This document shows, one piece after another, positions 61,742 to 64,000 of a DNA stretch of 64,000 bases. Under the pieces are notes generated by a model. That model did no database searches. It saw only the letters and a list, made by a program, of their open reading frames with translations, and was not told the DNA's origin. The position numbers were made by a program, and so were the translations under genes. This stretch comes from an uncultured Prevotellaceae bacterium (GTDB taxonomy: Bacteria; Bacteroidota; Bacteroidia; Bacteroidales; Bacteroidaceae). The stretch spans positions 1 to 64,000 of the forward strand of contig CACXVS010000020.1 of the NCBI GenBank assembly GCA_902771155.1. Direction: 5' to 3'. The number at the start of each line of letters is the position of its first letter. Position 1 is the stretch's first letter.

Positions 61742-62863
61742 ATGAAGAAAATCTGTTTCTCCCTGGCCATCGCTGCGGCCCTCTGTGGCTGTACTTCACG
61801 ACAAGCCCCGTCGCCGACAGCCGATGATGCAGCCCTGGCCGACTCCGTCGAAGCCATCACCGTGAAGTATGCCACGGGCTTCAGTGTACACGACTCTGCC
61901 GACATCCGACTGGTAGAGGTAGGACAGCGCCAGCGCTTTGCCCTGGTACACTCCAGCGATGCAGCCGTGCCCAGTGGCTATACCAAGATATGCGTGCCCA
62001 TCCAGCGCACCATCTGCATGACCTCGCTGCAACTGTCAAACTTTACCGTTCTCGGCGCCCACGACGTGGTGAAGGGCCTTACCGGCACCAAGAACCTCTT
62101 CAACAAGGACATCCTGGAGCGCGTAAAGGATGGGCGCATCGTGAAGATAGGCATGGAGGGCAACTTCGACACCGAACTGGTGCTGGCAGCCAACCCCGAC
62201 GTCATCTTCATCTCGCCCTCCAAGCGTGGCGGCTACGATGCCATCAAGGAGACGGGCATCCAGCTCATACCCCATCTGGGCTATCAGGAGCTCCACCCCT
62301 TAGGACAGGCCGAGTGGATCAAGTTCGTAGGCATGTTTATCGGCAAGGAGCACCAGGCCAACGAGGTGTTCGCTGCCATCGAGAAGCGCTACCTCTCCCT
62401 GAAAGAGGCCGCCTCGGCAGCATCGTCACGCCCCACCGTGTTCTCTGGCGAGATGCACTATGGCAACTGGCACGCCGTGGGCGGTAAGAACTACCTGGCT
62501 CAGATATTCCGCGATGCGGGAGCCGACTACGTGATTCAGGACGACGAGACGGGCGGCGAGGACCTGGAGTTCGAGAAGATGTATGCCCTGGCCGCCAAGG
62601 CCGACTACTGGCGCATCCTGAACAGCTATCCCGGCGAGTTCTCCTACGAGGCGCTGAAGGCCTCAGAACCCCGCAACGAACTCTTCAAGGCGTTCAAGGA
62701 GCGTCAGGTCATCTACTGCAACATGAAGCAGCAGGCCTACTACGAGATAGCCCCCGTAGAGCCCGACGTGCTGCTGAAGGACTTTGTGGCTATCTTCCAC
62801 CCCGAGCTCGTCGAACCCGATTATAAGCCTTCTTTCTATCAAATATTGAAGACTGAAAGATGA
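61742..62863 (+). CDS. btuF: Corrinoid/iron-type ABC substrate-binding lipoprotein (BtuF-like)
   Basis: This 373-residue periplasmic binding protein has a lipoprotein signal (SLAIAAALCGC, lipidated Cys). The class III binding-protein fold includes RTICMTSLQLSNFTVLGAHD, LVLAANPDVIFIS and GIQLIPHLGYQE. Its genomic setting among corrinoid genes and the btuC-like partner overlapping by 4 bp (ATGA) favour cobalamin or a precursor as ligand, although iron-complex binders look alike. Confidence 0.85.
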   Translation: MKKICFSLAIAAALCGCTSRQAPSPTADDAALADSVEAITVKYATGFSVHDSADIRLVEVGQRQRFALVHSSDAAVPSGYTKICVPIQRTICMTSLQLSNFTVLGAHDVVKGLTGTKNLFNKDILERVKDGRIVKIGMEGNFDTELVLAANPDVIFISPSKRGGYDAIKETGIQLIPHLGYQELHPLGQAEWIKFVGMFIGKEHQANEVFAAIEKRYLSLKEAASAASSRPTVFSGEMHYGNWHAVGGKNYLAQIFRDAGADYVIQDDETGGEDLEFEKMYALAAKADYWRILNSYPGEFSYEALKASEPRNELFKAFKERQVIYCNMKQQAYYEIAPVEPDVLLKDFVAIFHPELVEPDYKPSFYQILKTER

Positions 62864-63891
62864 GACGGACGCTGCCCCTTATAGTGATACTGCTGGTTTC
62901 AATCGTTGTCCTGACGATTGTCAATCTCCTTTTGGGTACAGTCCGTATCCCTGTAGGCGATGTGTGTCGCATCCTGCTGGGCGACGACTCCAACGAGATA
63001 TGGACCAACATCGTGTGGAAGTCGCGCCTGCCCCAGGCCCTTACAGCCATCATGGCCGGAGCCGGACTGGCGGTGAGCGGACTGCAGATGCAGACCGTGT
63101 TCCGCAATCCCCTGGCCGGTCCCTCGGTGCTGGGTATCTCCAACGGCTCGGCCCTCGGCGTGGCCGTGGTGGTGCTGCTCTCAGGACGGCTGGGAGGTGT
63201 GGCCTTAAGCCGCCTCGGCTATCTGGGCGATGCCGCCATCAGCGTGGCAGCCATCCTGGGCGCCCTGGCCGTCATGATGCTCATCATGTGGATCTCGCAG
63301 AAGGTGAAGGGCAACGTCACCCTGCTTATCATCGGTGTCATGATCGGCTACCTGGCCAATGCCATTATCGGCGTGCTCAAGTTCCTCTCGCCCGAAGAGG
63401 ATGTCAAGGCCTTCGTCGTGTGGGGGCTCGGCTCTTTCTCACGCGTCTCGGGCGACGAGATGGTGCTCTTCGTGGTGCTCATGTGCCTGCTGCTGCCCTT
63501 GGCGTGCCTGCTGGTCAAGTCGATGAACCTGCTGCTGCTGGGCGACCGCTATGCGGCCAATCTGGGACTTAACATCCACCGCAGCCGCCTGCTAGTCATC
63601 ATGAGTTCAGGCATCCTGGTGGCCATCGTCACGGCCTATTGCGGCCCCATCATGTTCATCGGTCTGGCCGTCCCCCATCTGGCCCGAGCCATCTTCCGCA
63701 GCTCCGACCACCGTATGCTCATGCCTGCCACCATGCTCTGCGGAGCGGCGCTCGCCTTGGTGTGCAATCTGATAGCCCGCATGCCGGGCTTCGAGGGCGC
63801 CCTGCCCGTCAACAGCGTCACCGCCCTCGTCGGTGCCCCCGTCATCGCCGCCGTGCTCTTCCGCAGGCGCAAGGACGAGGTAGGCGAATAA
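62860..63891 (+). CDS. btuC: FecCD/BtuC-family ABC transporter permease
   Basis: This 343-residue inner-membrane permease has about ten hydrophobic segments and family motifs RLPQALTAIMAGAGLAVSG, QTVFRNPLAGPSVLGISNG and IMFIGLAVPHLARAIF, the last being the ATPase-contacting loop. It works with the preceding binding protein; a BtuD ATPase gene would be expected just beyond the window edge. The substrate is assigned by context. Confidence 0.9.
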   Translation: MRRTLPLIVILLVSIVVLTIVNLLLGTVRIPVGDVCRILLGDDSNEIWTNIVWKSRLPQALTAIMAGAGLAVSGLQMQTVFRNPLAGPSVLGISNGSALGVAVVVLLSGRLGGVALSRLGYLGDAAISVAAILGALAVMMLIMWISQKVKGNVTLLIIGVMIGYLANAIIGVLKFLSPEEDVKAFVVWGLGSFSRVSGDEMVLFVVLMCLLLPLACLLVKSMNLLLLGDRYAANLGLNIHRSRLLVIMSSGILVAIVTAYCGPIMFIGLAVPHLARAIFRSSDHRMLMPATMLCGAALALVCNLIARMPGFEGALPVNSVTALVGAPVIAAVLFRRRKDEVGE

Positions 63892-63895
63892 CTTT

Positions 63896-63988
63896 AAAAG
63901 TAAAACAAGTTGTTTTACCTTCAAAGCTGACGTCTGAACGGGTGAAATAGATGCCTCCTACGACAGTAAAACAACTTGTTTTACTTTT
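63896..63988. repeat. Pair of inverted 19-bp palindromes
   Basis: GTAAAACAAGTTGTTTTAC at 63900-63918 and its complement with C at the centre at 63966-63984. With flanks, 23-bp arms (63896-63918 and 63966-63988) are perfect inverted repeats around a 47-bp spacer. Each arm is itself a palindrome. Confidence 0.85.
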
Positions 63989-64000
63989 AGAGACTACAGA

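Overview
The window looks like a chromosomal segment of a Prevotella-like member of the Bacteroidales. The signs are many Bacteroidetes-type promoters (a -7 box TAnnTTTG, often with TTTG about 20 bp upstream), UpxY/NusG-like antiterminators, a type III glutamine synthetase, SusC-like outer-membrane receptors, DUF3667 and HsdR_N-only proteins, and a coding density and moderate GC typical of that group. Genus assignment is inference; no rRNA gene is present.

Layout. Bases 1-9,200 mix housekeeping genes (M48 lipoprotein peptidase, SlyD, chorismate synthase, PyrD/PyrK, an XRE regulator) with long intergenic stretches built from a family of modular repeats, and include an orphan promoter-terminator unit that probably encodes a small RNA. 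A 760-bp AT-rich non-coding island (9,203-9,965) precedes holA. Bases 9,966-16,323 hold holA, an HsdR_N protein, a zinc-ribbon coiled-coil protein, Nif3, a nuclease lipoprotein, DUF3667 and a FetAB-like transporter whose ATPase lacks its signature motif. Bases 16,385-21,482 form a nitrogen unit: a membrane acyltransferase fused to agmatine deiminase, then N-carbamoylputrescine amidase, then GlnN.

Bases 21,549-33,200 are one tightly packed minus-strand polysaccharide operon: UpxY, Wzz, Wzx, three GT2 enzymes, Wzy, GT4, GT2 and two tandem WecA/MraY-like initiating transferases. On the other strand follow a metallophosphoesterase, an MBOAT O-acyltransferase and its SGNH partner. Bases 37,383-41,109 carry a lipase-like lipoprotein, a deleted AraC pseudogene, a tyrosine phosphatase, an inverted-repeat-rich region and tRNA-Ser(UGA). 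MutS2, a lytic transglycosylase, LemA/HtpX-like proteins, an M13 peptidase and a carboxylesterase follow.

Bases 49,834-63,891 are a corrinoid locus. A cobalamin riboswitch controls a BtuB-like receptor, an exported CbiK-like chelatase lipoprotein and a second receptor. Divergent and nearby operons encode CbiA, CbiP, CbiB, CobT, CobU, CobS, a BtuF-like binding protein and BtuC. Together these import corrinoids across both membranes and carry out a-/c-amidation, the later amidations, aminopropanol attachment and nucleotide-loop assembly. No early corrin-ring enzymes other than CbiK are visible here.

The most unusual observations are the riboswitch-controlled exported chelatase between two receptors, the acyltransferase-deiminase fusion, the candidate small RNA, a 15-bp motif at identical spacing in two promoters, and several genes whose start codon sits 4 nt after the -7 box.
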